NCBI GenBank assembly: GCA_036971715.1
Contig: JAVHJL010000005.1
Coordinates: 1,922,001-1,986,000 of the forward strand
DNA: 64,000 nt
Origin: Arthrobotrys musiformis
Taxonomy: Eukaryota > Ascomycota > Orbiliomycetes > Orbiliales > Orbiliaceae
Reading direction: 5' to 3'
Positions 33,970-44,172 of the stretch are shown here, one piece after another (positions within the stretch are counted from its first letter, which is position 1; each line of letters starts with the position of its first letter). The notes below the pieces were generated by a model. It made no database searches, was not told the origin of the DNA, and saw only the letters and a program-made list of their open reading frames with translations. The position numbers were made by a program, and so were the translations under genes.

Positions 33970-34474
33970 TGATCGGTTTGTTTCGCTATCTTGCTATCCC
34001 TTTCTCTCGATCGATCGAAGACGCTGGGGGTTATATACATTTTGGTTTGATCTCAGATATATTCCCCTTCGCTCCTTTTTATATATGCCACCCTTCCGCA
34101 CTACGCTTAATCATCATTCGACCCTATAGCTTATTGAGTGTTTGAGCTTGAGGGTACCCTACATGTTGTTCTCGGTTTCTTCTTCTTTTATTTCGCAACT
34201 AATTAGCTTCTACTATCATGTATGTTGTCGTGTATATCCTGTTCTTCCAAGTTATGGAGGGTTACAAAGCATGTAAAATCGGAGTGTGTATTGGTTTGTT
34301 TCTGTACTTTTTTTTTGGTTCGCTCTCCTTTTAATCATGTACTTAACTTTGATGAATTTGAGATTTATCATCATCGCGAGCTTTGGTAGCGACTCCCCAC
34401 GCTATAATTTTAACTCTATCGGTTTATATATACAAGTATATGTGTACAAAGGTTTGTGGAAAGGAAGGAACATC
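33970..34474. other. Convergent 3' region
   Basis: Tail-to-tail spacer between the secreted protein (+) and the long minus-strand gene. T-rich; contains a cgatcgatcga run near 34008. No gene seen. Confidence 0.6.
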
Positions 34475-37400
34475 TTATATGATACCTCGAGTTCGCTTTC
34501 TCTTCCCAGATGCGACAGCAAATTTATATTTTTTCCACTTGAGGATCTCCTCCCATACCTCTTTGATGCACTTTTCAATAAAATCCTTCTTCTTCGCCAT
34601 CGCCTGGTCTCTTGTCAAACCCGCGAGATAGGTAGGGCTCCGGTCTGCATCCTTCATATAGATCTCAACAGCATATTTGAGTCTCTCATGCTTGAAGAGA
34701 TCCTCGGCAGCTGTTAACTCCGGTCCAGCCCATAATCTATGGGTAGCCGTTCGGATCATAGCAGCTGCCACCAACGCTCTCGTGATTTGCATACTAACAC
34801 CGTAGCCGTATACCCTGTACAGATAGCGGAGGCGTCTGACCTTTCTTGTGGCTGTGGTGGGGTAATGGTGGTTGGAAAGGGCGTATTTGACGGCTAGGTC
34901 TCTCAGGAACCACTTTGCGGGCCAACCGCCGGGTTTTTGAAAACTGATCTGTGGGTTCCAGAGTGACGTAACGCGCAGAGGTTTTAGGAATTCTTCGAGG
35001 ACGATTCCGGCTTGTTTTGGGAATTTATCTGCTGCTGCGAGGATAACGGTTGCGAAGGTTTTGTTGTGCCTGTTGTGGTAGTTCATGAGGATTTCTAAGG
35101 CCCATGGGATGTGGTGTTCGCGAAAGCATTTTAGGGCGATGGAGGTTCCTTGCTTGGGGATTTTGAATTTTACTTGGCCGTTGTATTCGCCTTCGAAGTG
35201 GCTTAGGATGTTTAGACAAGACTTTAGCTCGTTGATTTTCTTGGATTGGGCGAGGGCGAGGAAGATGCCAACGATTATTCCTTCTGTCGGGAGATTAAGG
35301 TAGAAGAATGACAGGATGGCTTGAGCGAAAGGAAGACCGGGTGCCCGAGGGCGACCGTCCATCGAGTCGCGGGAAATCCGCGCTTGGATACGACTGATGA
35401 CGTCTTCCATAGCTTCTTGGACTTGGTCTAGAAGTGCTTTGTCGTTAATATACCGTACCCCTTGAAATGACGGCCAGGTTCTCAGATGGAATGAGATGAT
35501 GTCCTCGTTTTGATATCCCTGAAGGAACCTAGCGGCCGAATGATGGCCTTCCAAGGCGACCCTCTTCTCGTAAAGGCTGGTGTCTTTCAGGAAAGGTAGA
35601 TGGCCTCCGTCTCTATACATGGTTTTCATTAGATCAGCCATGGGGTGCTGTCGAGAAAAGAACATGATTTTCCTAAGATAGTGGGCTTCTGAAAGAGGCT
35701 TGTCTGAATGAACAACGGCGTGAAGCAATAGCGTACACACTAGCCGATCGACCTGTTCCCTGGGAAGCATTCGAAATAATTCATCGAGTCCTGGAATATC
35801 TGGAAGCGATGACCCATCTGCGATCTCTTGTCCTGGTATACCACTTCCTGTTGCCGGGCTAGACCCAGTGATCTCACTGAGAAATGCTGGTGTGGTCCAA
35901 TGTCTTTTCCAAGCCATCAGGAACCGGGCGAGCTCAGAGAAAAGGAAGAAGGAATGTTGCCGTTGTATCTCAAAGCTATATTCGAATATGTCCAGAGCCG
36001 TCCTCACTGCCTGCTGTCTTGTGCCGTTCCACTCTCCGCTGTACAGTAACTCTATAATTCTCTCGAGGAATATCTTGATGGTTGCCAAAGGTAGGTAATG
36101 ACGTCTAGAGGGGGCCATTTTCTCCCCCTTCCTCAAATAGCCTTCTGCTATGGCCCAAGCACTGTGTATTGGGATACGAGGGTTTCTGAAGGGATCGTCG
36201 ATTACTGGGTTCCCAGAGTATGAGCCAGCCCCCTGGCCATTTGTTGAGGGTTTTGCGAACCCTCGCTCTTCTAGGAAGTTTTCGGGTAGCAGTTTGTTTT
36301 GTCTTAACCTCGAGATACTCCTGTGTGTCGTTATCCAGACTGATAAGTCTCTACCCATGGCGTCGGTCTTGGGAGCCAGCCCTAGTAGAAATGCGTCTAA
36401 GAATGGTTTCGGGTCTGGGAGGTTCTGCAAGCCATAGATCACATCTATTTGGGAGTAAATTAGCACCCGGGCTTCCAGGGATGCTGATCCATTGATTGCT
36501 AGTTTCATCAACTCGTCTTGGATATCCTCTAGTTTGGGGATGCTTGAGGCATCCAATCTCTTCTCTGGTGGGAGTAAGATCTTTGGCGGTTGCAATGGCA
36601 AATTCAATCCATCCCAATGTATTTTTTCGACAAATTCAAAGAGGATTTCCATAGATTTGGGGTCCTCGATAACTGGACTCGGGAATGCTTCAGAGACTAG
36701 GGGGCTTTCCATGTACTCGACTGCTTCATTTCCCATGTACTCGACTGCTTCATTTCCCATGTACTTGACTGCCTCATTTTCCATGCATTCGACGGCTTCA
36801 TCTTCCATAGAGTCTGTTTGGGCATCGAATTGATCTACTATTGGAACTTGCCCCCCTAGCCCCCTAGCTATATCTATTGGCGGAAACGCTGTGGCTTCAA
36901 TTTGGACCGGTCTTTCGGGGAGAGGGACCAAGGTATCTGGCGTTATCGTGGGTGCTGTTGTAGGACTCGAGAATATCTTGTTTGGGGCACCTGTACGTAT
37001 ATTTGCCACCTCCATATGATCCTCCAATCGCAAGGTCTCGCTCGTTTGGGTGGCCGCCTCCACACGTTGGAAGCTTGGATCTGCTTGGCTGATAATCAGA
37101 GCGAAGCTCTCTGAAGAATATGGTATCAGCTGGAGGTCTCTAGATGATAACCCTTCAGTCGCTGATTCTAGAGCCGCATCCCTATCGAGAACTTCGCTTG
37201 GTTTCGGCTCTGGCTGGGACTGAGGCTGTATCAACGGACCAAGATCTAAGACATCACGCAGGATATCTTGGACTTGCTGTTCGACAATTGCTGCCCGTCG
37301 GGTTAAGGGTCGTATGCTTCTGGATGGTGGTAGACTATCATGTTCGATGAGCTCGCTAAGGCGTTCTCGTGGAGCTGACAACCAAGGCTCTGAAGGCGAT

Positions 37401-37966
37401 TTGGCCGTTGTGTAAGGTACTTGGGGAGGGAATCCGACTAAAAACTCTTTTTTGGCATTGATTGGGTGCTTCCAAATATCCTCATATCCCTTGGGAAACA
37501 ACCAAGGCGACCCGCTTTCGTCGTCTATTCTGTTATTCGCTGACTGAAGAGCATCGAGTGTCTCGCTGGCCCCGCCACTTCCAGTTTTAGCACCCGATGG
37601 TGCTTTTGACGCCCCGGAATAGTCGAAACGAAGACGATCTCGAATCCGGGGACCCCAGCTGAAGAGGCTGTCTGTTGCATGGTCGGGCGCCCCGCCGCCA
37701 TTTGTACCCGGCTTATTTGAAGCCCGAACAGATCGATTTTGGTGAAACCCACGAGAGCATCGTAGGCGGGAGTGGTGTTTGCCGCATCTCAACGTCCTTA
37801 TCGCCAACGGACAGGTATGCGCATGGGACTTAGCCCGGCCCGACGTAAACGCACGAAAAACATTTCCGACAAGGGACTCCGAGATCCAGATGTGGTCGAT
37901 TTGTCGTACAACCGGGAGGATACGGCCTCTCGCAGCGGTGATTGCAATGGGTCCGGGACCGTGCAT
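34475..37966 (-). CDS. Large protein, probably mitochondrial
   Basis: Single-exon protein of 1163 aa. The frame is open for another 80 codons upstream without an ATG, so the ATG at 37966 is used. The first 90 or so residues are basic with almost no acidic residues (AARGRILPVVRQ, RTLRCGKHHSRLRCSRGFHQNRS), as in a mitochondrial targeting peptide. The rest has a disordered middle and a helical C-terminal half (from about residue 550) without clear PPR units. A short tandem repeat EYMGNEAV lies near residues 385-420. It may be a mitochondrial gene-expression factor of the fast-evolving fungal kind (Aep/Pet-like), but I cannot name the family. It is divergent from the KH-protein gene across 1.5 kb. 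Confidence 0.7.
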   Translation of the reverse strand: MHGPGPIAITAARGRILPVVRQIDHIWISESLVGNVFRAFTSGRAKSHAHTCPLAIRTLRCGKHHSRLRCSRGFHQNRSVRASNKPGTNGGGAPDHATDSLFSWGPRIRDRLRFDYSGASKAPSGAKTGSGGASETLDALQSANNRIDDESGSPWLFPKGYEDIWKHPINAKKEFLVGFPPQVPYTTAKSPSEPWLSAPRERLSELIEHDSLPPSRSIRPLTRRAAIVEQQVQDILRDVLDLGPLIQPQSQPEPKPSEVLDRDAALESATEGLSSRDLQLIPYSSESFALIISQADPSFQRVEAATQTSETLRLEDHMEVANIRTGAPNKIFSSPTTAPTITPDTLVPLPERPVQIEATAFPPIDIARGLGGQVPIVDQFDAQTDSMEDEAVECMENEAVKYMGNEAVEYMGNEAVEYMESPLVSEAFPSPVIEDPKSMEILFEFVEKIHWDGLNLPLQPPKILLPPEKRLDASSIPKLEDIQDELMKLAINGSASLEARVLIYSQIDVIYGLQNLPDPKPFLDAFLLGLAPKTDAMGRDLSVWITTHRSISRLRQNKLLPENFLEERGFAKPSTNGQGAGSYSGNPVIDDPFRNPRIPIHSAWAIAEGYLRKGEKMAPSRRHYLPLATIKIFLERIIELLYSGEWNGTRQQAVRTALDIFEYSFEIQRQHSFFLFSELARFLMAWKRHWTTPAFLSEITGSSPATGSGIPGQEIADGSSLPDIPGLDELFRMLPREQVDRLVCTLLLHAVVHSDKPLSEAHYLRKIMFFSRQHPMADLMKTMYRDGGHLPFLKDTSLYEKRVALEGHHSAARFLQGYQNEDIISFHLRTWPSFQGVRYINDKALLDQVQEAMEDVISRIQARISRDSMDGRPRAPGLPFAQAILSFFYLNLPTEGIIVGIFLALAQSKKINELKSCLNILSHFEGEYNGQVKFKIPKQGTSIALKCFREHHIPWALEILMNYHNRHNKTFATVILAAADKFPKQAGIVLEEFLKPLRVTSLWNPQISFQKPGGWPAKWFLRDLAVKYALSNHHYPTTATRKVRRLRYLYRVYGYGVSMQITRALVAAAMIRTATHRLWAGPELTAAEDLFKHERLKYAVEIYMKDADRSPTYLAGLTRDQAMAKKKDFIEKCIKEVWEEILKWKKYKFAVASGKRKRTRGII
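36705..36810. repeat. 24-nt minisatellite inside a coding region
   Basis: Four to five tandem copies of a 24-nt unit (begins catgtactcgactgcttc), two nearly identical and the flanking ones decayed. On the coding strand it encodes an eight-residue repeat, (E/K)YMGNEAV, in frame. Confidence 0.85.
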
Positions 37967-38505
37967 TACCTGCTGAACATGGTCGAAAGATGGAGAGCTG
38001 CCTGAGATGTTGCGGCTGCGACAGCAAATGATGTCAAGCGAGACATATGCATACTCCGAGGGTCGATATTCCCAAAACAGAGTTTTCCTTTCTTTTCTTT
38101 TGATTTCTTGTCTTTCCTCCCGTCGTGCGTCTTCGTCCAATGATACGAAGCCTTCGCAGGAGACGAGACGATACCTGCACTTGCAGAGCAGCCGACGACC
38201 TATCAACTAGTCCGGGAAGCTAGTCAGCCACCAAAGACGCCCAATATTAATACCCGTAATATCGATCGAGTCGAATCGAACCCAACAAACATTCGAACAG
38301 TAGGAACATCTGCACTTACCGACGATTCTATATGCTATCAATATGACTTTCTGCCATTGAAGTACTGTACCACTATACCGCTGTATATTGTACAGTCGAA
38401 GCAGAGTTGGTTTTTGGTTTTTTTGGTGTTTGTCGAGGGGCTCAACTTGCTGGTCCTCTGCATAAAAAGTAAATTTATTTATATACGGGCCAGGGAGGAG
38501 AAGGG

Positions 38506-38536
<31 letters not shown>

Positions 38537-39488
38537 CTCTCCTTTAAAATCTCCACATTTATCACACACCCACACCACCATCATCACTCACCACCATCGC
38601 CAACTACCCTGTGCCAAAACCACCACTGCACGCTTCAAACCGTCGAAGTCAACGGTATCAGAACAGCGGCGTCGTCGATATCGCCCGCTAGCAGCTGCCG
38701 TGTTCGGAGTGTTCGTGTCTCGGCTTGTCTCATCGGAGGTTCTCGTCGTGGCCTGCCTGCTTTCTTAGAGGCTGTGTCCGTCGCAGGTTATTTGGGCTTG
38801 CTGTCGCGTCACCCCGTATAAAACTACCAACTCTCCATCTCCACCTCTCCTCTTCATCACCATCATCATCATCACCATCATCTTCATCATCGTCCTCGTA
38901 TTCTTCCTCCCTCTATCACATCATCACCACCATCATCATCATCTCCTACTCCTTCACCACCTGCAGTTCCGTCCGTCCCCTAATACGTCTTAGGGCTCCT
39001 TCGTTCCGTTGAAATTCAGAACTGTTCAAGTTGTCCTTGCTTTGCACTCATCATCACCATCACCATCACCATCATATCATCACTTCCGATCACTACTACC
39101 ATTTCCACCCGCTTCCTCGCATATCTCTATTGCTTGCATTCAGAGATATATCACCAGACTCACTCTTCTCCTACCCGGCTTACTTCGTCGTCCGTTCCTC
39201 CGACACCTTCAACTCCCATCTATCCATCCACACACACATCCAACACTACACCACTCTTTCTCCAGCACCCATTGCCCGTCAAAGGTGTATATCGAGTAGA
39301 GCAATTCAATATAAACACGCAAGCGATTAGTCCTTGCAAACTTTTTGACCAAAAGACAAAGCAAAAAGCATTTCCAGGCTTTTTGTCTTCAAACCCTCGA
39401 AAGTAGTATCACGTGAAGTGTGAGAAAGACAACGAATACCAGGAAGTCTCTTCAACAACTCGCAGATTTCAAACAGCAATCCGACAAA
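37967..39488. other. Divergent promoter with low-complexity DNA
   Basis: 1.5 kb between the long minus-strand gene and the KH gene. Holds a 27-nt A run (38506-38532) and two CAT/CAC-rich blocks (38858-38895, 39045-39078), probably in the KH-gene leader. No separate gene seen. Confidence 0.6.
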
Positions 39489-40992
39489 ATGAGCACTGCT
39501 GAAGTAAAGCCGGAATCGGCGCAGTCGAGCGTCACTTTGACAGCTTCTGCCCCTGAAACTACAACAATCACAACCACAACGACCACAAAGCGACCTCTCG
39601 AAGACCCGTCGTCGCCGACTGCACCCAACGAGCCAGATGCAAAGCGTCCTGCTTTGGACAAGGGTGGCCCTGTCAAGGGTGAACCGAACGAGTTCATTGC
39701 CGAAGCAAAGTCGGAGGCTGATGGAGACACTAAGGTCCCGGACGCGCCGCAGGCTTTGACCTCCAGTATCCAGCCTGTAGATGAATCGAACTGGATCCAC
39801 GTGAGGGCCTTGATCACTAGCGCTGAGGCCGCCACTGTGATTGGTAAGGGTGGTGAGAACGTGACACAGATCAGAAGATTGTCCGAAGCGAAATGCACAG
39901 TCTCCGAATACACAAGAGGAGCAGTTGAGAGAATACTGACAGTCAGTGGCGGTGTCGATGCTGTTGCAAAGGTTAGAGCGTCCCCGTTGAATTTTTTTTT
40001 TTTGAAAGGATATATTGACGAATCGAGTGGTAGGCCTTTGGATTGATCATACGAACTATCAATAGTGAGCCGCTTAGCTCAGCTTCAACCCAAAACTCGA
40101 AGACCTTCCCTCTTCGACTATTGATTCCGCACATCCTGATTGGTTCTATCATTGGGAAAGGTGGAATGCGCATTAGGGAGATCCAAGATGCCTCTGGAGC
40201 TAGACTCAATGCTTCGGACTCCTGCCTTCCGCTCTCTACTGAAAGGTCATTGATGGTCGTTGGTGTCGCAGATGCCGTTCACATCGCAACATACTACGTT
40301 GCCACAACCTTAGTCGAACAGCTCACGGAGAGATTTGGGGGCCCCGCCGCCTCCGCTTATGCTTCGAGATCTGGAGGGCCCGCCGGTGCCGTCCCTGGCG
40401 GAATGCAGGTTGTCCCATATACACCTCAACCTGCTTTCGGCAACTATGGCCACCCCGACAACTACAGACGTCACAATAACCAAGCTCAGAGGACTCCGGC
40501 AAACCCCTATGGGATCCCATACCTGCACGGCCAACCACCCGTACAGCAACCGGCTGCTCCTATTCACTATGCTGACCCTGCGGCACAACCTGCATACAGC
40601 GGCGCGGGACCTCATCAGCCCAACGTGCCTCATCATGGTGCCCACACTGGCCCTGCCGCACAAGGACATGGTAATATGGCCGCCATGATTCCTGGAGCGC
40701 CTTTGACCCAACAGATTTACATTCCAAATGACATGGTCGGTGCTATCATCGGCAAAGGTGGGGCGAAGATTAACGAGATTAGACAACTTAGCGGGAGTGT
40801 CATTAAGATCAATGAACCCCAGGATAACAGCAATGAGAGACTCGTTACTATAACTGGTACTCAAGAGTGCAACCAAATGGCGTTGTATATGCTATACTCA
40901 AGACTGGGTTAGTAGAATCCTGCCTAATTTTCACCCGTCTGGAGTCTTCATACTAACTCAACATTATAGAGAGTGAGAAACACAGAATCTAG
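39489..40992 (+). CDS. Triple KH-domain RNA-binding protein (PBP2/HEK2-like)
   Basis: Predicted 459-aa protein from exons 39489-39971, 40034-40907 and 40970-40992. The last exon has only 23 nt and gives the tail ESEKHRI, as in relatives. Three KH domains are visible by their GxxG loops: IGKGGENV near 118, IGKGGMRI near 202 and IGKGGAKI near 400. A Gly/Pro/Gln/His-rich linker separates KH2 and KH3. The N-terminal 95 residues are disordered (Thr-rich run, then KRPLEDPSSP). This is the domain order of PCBP/hnRNP K-like fungal proteins (yeast Pbp2 and Hek2, fission yeast Rnc1), which bind C-rich RNA and regulate mRNA stability or telomere-linked processes. Likely nucleocytoplasmic. Confidence 0.9.
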
Positions 40993-41614
40993 GGGATCGC
41001 CTAGCTGAATAGTCATTTTTACCTTCCATTCCAACCCGGTCTTCTCGGATTTAATAATGCAACCATGCATTAATCCAAAGAAGACATGAAAGTCAATATC
41101 AAAATGAATTCCTGTTCATTCTCAGATAACTGCAGAAGTTGTAAATTGTTGTTATTCTGTGTGTTCGGGTTTAAAATCGCACTGTCTTCCTTCTGCTCGC
41201 CTTTCTTTTCCCGCCTCTTTTTTTCTTTTTTCCGTTTTCTCGCTCTCTTCGGTAATCGTTTTTTAATCACATCATAGTCCACATTCGTTTTCACTAGGAC
41301 TCCGGGGTTTTTTGCTTTCGGTTTTATTTCCTGCTCTCGAATCTTTTCACGTGTACTATATTTTCAAACGTTTCGTTTCTTCCAAAAATGCAAAACGGGG
41401 CACGGGGATCTGATATAGGTAGTAAATACAGATTGAACAATCACTGTTGACATTCTGTTTTCCAAATCCGCGCCGTCGGACTGTAGCATGCGTATCTGTT
41501 TGTAGAGTCGGAAAATAACGCCAGTTCATTAATATTTACAAGAGAAATCTAAACCCTAGCTATAAATCTACAAAGAGGTATCGTGACATTCGAATACATG
41601 CCGTGGTATTTCTG
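40993..41614. other. Convergent 3' region
   Basis: Tail-to-tail spacer between the KH gene and the four-TM gene, T-rich with poly-pyrimidine stretches near 41190-41250. No gene seen. Confidence 0.6.
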
Positions 41615-42742
41615 TTACTTGAACAATGAACAACAGGCAAAACAACATTGGCAAATGATTGCACAATCAATGATAGGACCCGCACACGCGCCGCAGCATT
41701 CACAAACACTCGTACAAAACTCCGAATCATCACGTCTATACTCGCCCCTCTTCTTCTTCAAACAGATATTTATCAGGAACGTCGCCAACGCTAGCGCCGA
41801 GAGTCCCGTGAAGGCGAGGAGTAAATAAACCGAAGTATCGTAGTTCGAACAAGCGTTTCTATAACTTATCTGGTTTAGGAAAAGCAGACGTTGCGATTGT
41901 GGCGATGGATCCCTGGTGACCTTGCAGACGTAGCCCCATAGATTGTGATCCGTGTCGGATTTACCGGTCATGGCGAAGTAGCCTGCTGCACCGCCGATGG
42001 CTACGGTGATTGCATACATTACTATTTCGAATATTTCGCTTATTGCTAATCTCTTCTTGTGGAATTTCTTTTCCGACCGAAAGCAGGGTACCAACGATAG
42101 GATCAAGCTGGAGAACATGGTGAAAGCGCTGGCGCTGATTATTAGGTTATTAGGTAGGGTATCTACCTCCCTTGGGAAAGCGCGGATGATTTCCTTCGAC
42201 GGCTGGTTTGGAGCCGAGATGGATAGACGGGTTTTATCTTTATTTTTTGCGTAGATGCCCCAGATTACTATTGCGATTGCGATTAATGATGCGGTTGCGA
42301 GGAAGATGTTGATGCAGGAGATTATGGTGCGTGTTAAGGAGAGGTACCGTTTTCCTCTGTAATGGTAAGATTTTCCCGGGGAGATGGAGCGGGAGCGGAT
42401 ACTGCTGATGATGGCGGGGTAGGAGGTGTCGATGTCGTTGAAGTCATTTTTATCGTTCGATGGAGTTATCGAGGTGTCCTTTTCTGTGATGTCACGTTCG
42501 GAGAGGAGTGCTGCTGTGGATGAGGTTTCTCCTGAGGGGAGGTATGGTGATTCTTGTTTAGAGTATGTCATGTTCTGTGACGTGCGGTACCCACCGCCGC
42601 CGCCACCGTTCAGCGGTGGGTCTGGGTGAGAGGCTGGTTCATTGCTGGAGTAGAGTGGTGGTGGAGTGGAAGGGGGGTATTGAGGCTCTGTATTGTAAGG
42701 GGTCGAGTCCAGCGGCGCGTAGGAATGTGTTGAGTGTGACAT
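41615..42742 (-). CDS. Four-TM membrane protein with Cys-rich tail
   Basis: Single-exon protein of 375 aa from the ATG at 42742; the frame is open further upstream but without an ATG. The first 140 residues are Pro/Ser-rich and disordered, with a poly-Gly run. Four hydrophobic helices follow: IISCINIFLATASLIAIAIVI, LIISASAFTMFSSLILSLVP, IFEIVMYAITVAIGGAAGYF and VYLLLAFTGLSALALATFLI. The order and a loop with two cysteines between TM3 and TM4 resemble MARVEL- or claudin-like fungal proteins of the plasma membrane. The C-terminal 33 residues carry eleven cysteines, several in CC pairs, which suggests palmitoylation or metal binding. Function unknown. Confidence 0.78.
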   Translation of the reverse strand: MSHSTHSYAPLDSTPYNTEPQYPPSTPPPLYSSNEPASHPDPPLNGGGGGGYRTSQNMTYSKQESPYLPSGETSSTAALLSERDITEKDTSITPSNDKNDFNDIDTSYPAIISSIRSRSISPGKSYHYRGKRYLSLTRTIISCINIFLATASLIAIAIVIWGIYAKNKDKTRLSISAPNQPSKEIIRAFPREVDTLPNNLIISASAFTMFSSLILSLVPCFRSEKKFHKKRLAISEIFEIVMYAITVAIGGAAGYFAMTGKSDTDHNLWGYVCKVTRDPSPQSQRLLFLNQISYRNACSNYDTSVYLLLAFTGLSALALATFLINICLKKKRGEYRRDDSEFCTSVCECCGACAGPIIDCAIICQCCFACCSLFK

Positions 42743-44172
42743 TTTGGAAGCTTTGTAGTTGCAATGTTGCACAGGCCGTTGTGATCAATAGGGGTATCTG
42801 CGCTTGTCGATCGTAGCACCGTGTACCACCTTTGCAATTGTCAGGTGAAGTAGGGCATTGGAAGTACCGGAAGATTCAATCCGAGAGAAAGGGATGGTAT
42901 AGAAGTACAAGTTCCTTCGGCAATTGATATCTTATATACGAACCAGCGCACGGGGCACCCAATGCAATTGCGCAAATGGACGTCTCGCCATGTCAGCCCA
43001 ATTGCTTCAGCTCCCAATCGGAAAACAAGCCCTTTGTTTTTAATTCAGCCTTAGGCAAGAAAAAAACCTTAGTGCTCACCAGGGTCGGAACTCTCGTCAC
43101 GATTTAACCCTTTTTTTCTCAATGGGGGAATCTCGAGTTCCTGATCTCGCCTAACAAGGCAGGCGACAGGTGGTTTTCCATGGTGCACGCTGCCGAGAGA
43201 AGCTTAGGGGGGTTCATTATTTTTGGGTACACGCAGGCGGTGGCTGAACACATTTGCTATGAGACTTTCTAGATTCGATCTGGCAGATTCTCGAGAAAAA
43301 TTCCTAGAACACCTTATGATCCAACTCGCGACAATTAAAGCAATTGGACGGAAAACTAGCGGAGACATATCCTTGTTGAACCAAAATGTACAGCACTTTT
43401 CTCGGAAAGTCTTGACGAGGCGAGGCATAACAGGAGAATTAAGAAGCTTATATTTTTTTTTATCGTTATGTTTTACAAGAAAAAGGTATAAACACTCAGA
43501 ACTGGTAGGTAAAAGCAAAAGCAGGCAGATAAAATGATAACCATGAAGAGAAAAAAGTATCAAAGGAGAATGCGAACATGCACCGGCAAAAGCATTGCAA
43601 GGCCCATGTGTGTTCACAAAAAGGTGACCCAAGAGCTTCTGATCGATGGACGAATCGGGGAAATCCGAAATCCGAACATATAGCTTTAGGGAAGAAAAAA
43701 AGAGGAAGAGATTAGTACACAAGATAAAAAGATAAGAACGAGAGAAACGCTATGAATATATGTACAGGGAATGGGAAGGAAACAAAAAAAAACTGGTAAT
43801 ATAATAACAGGCCGCCTTGTACACGTGAGTGCGTTGAAAATGCATGTCGTCAACGATACGTTATCGCCATTGCGTTCTTCATACACATGTGCACATTCCA
43901 AACGTGAGATCTTGTGGTATAAAATAGCAAAGAAGAAGAAGAAGAAGAAGAAGAAGAAGAAGAAGAAGAAGAAGAAGGGGTTCTCATTCAACTTCGCAAA
44001 GCCAAATCAAGAAATTGTCGCGAATCTTGTACACAGCGAGAAAAAAAAGAGAGACAGAAATAGTATTATGTCAAAGTACCAAATGCGGGAAAGATGAGAC
44101 TTCAATAGGTTGTACAAAATAGCAAGAGAAAAGTGATAAAATATGGAGGGTCAGGAAACTGTTCCGTGAGCA
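42743..44172. other. Intergenic region with AAG repeat
   Basis: 1.4 kb between two minus-strand genes: promoter of the four-TM gene and 3' flank of the C2H2-like gene. Holds a long AAG microsatellite and A-rich stretches. Small frames here are low-complexity. No gene seen. Confidence 0.6.
43930..43977. repeat. (AAG)16 microsatellite
   Basis: Sixteen perfect AAG triplets in the 3' flank of the C2H2-like gene. Confidence 0.95.

Noticed and set aside
38858..39078. CAT/CAC-rich blocks that could suggest a histidine-rich peptide or an array
   Set aside because: Simple trinucleotide repeats in the KH-gene leader, not spaced repeats as in CRISPR and not in a credible gene.
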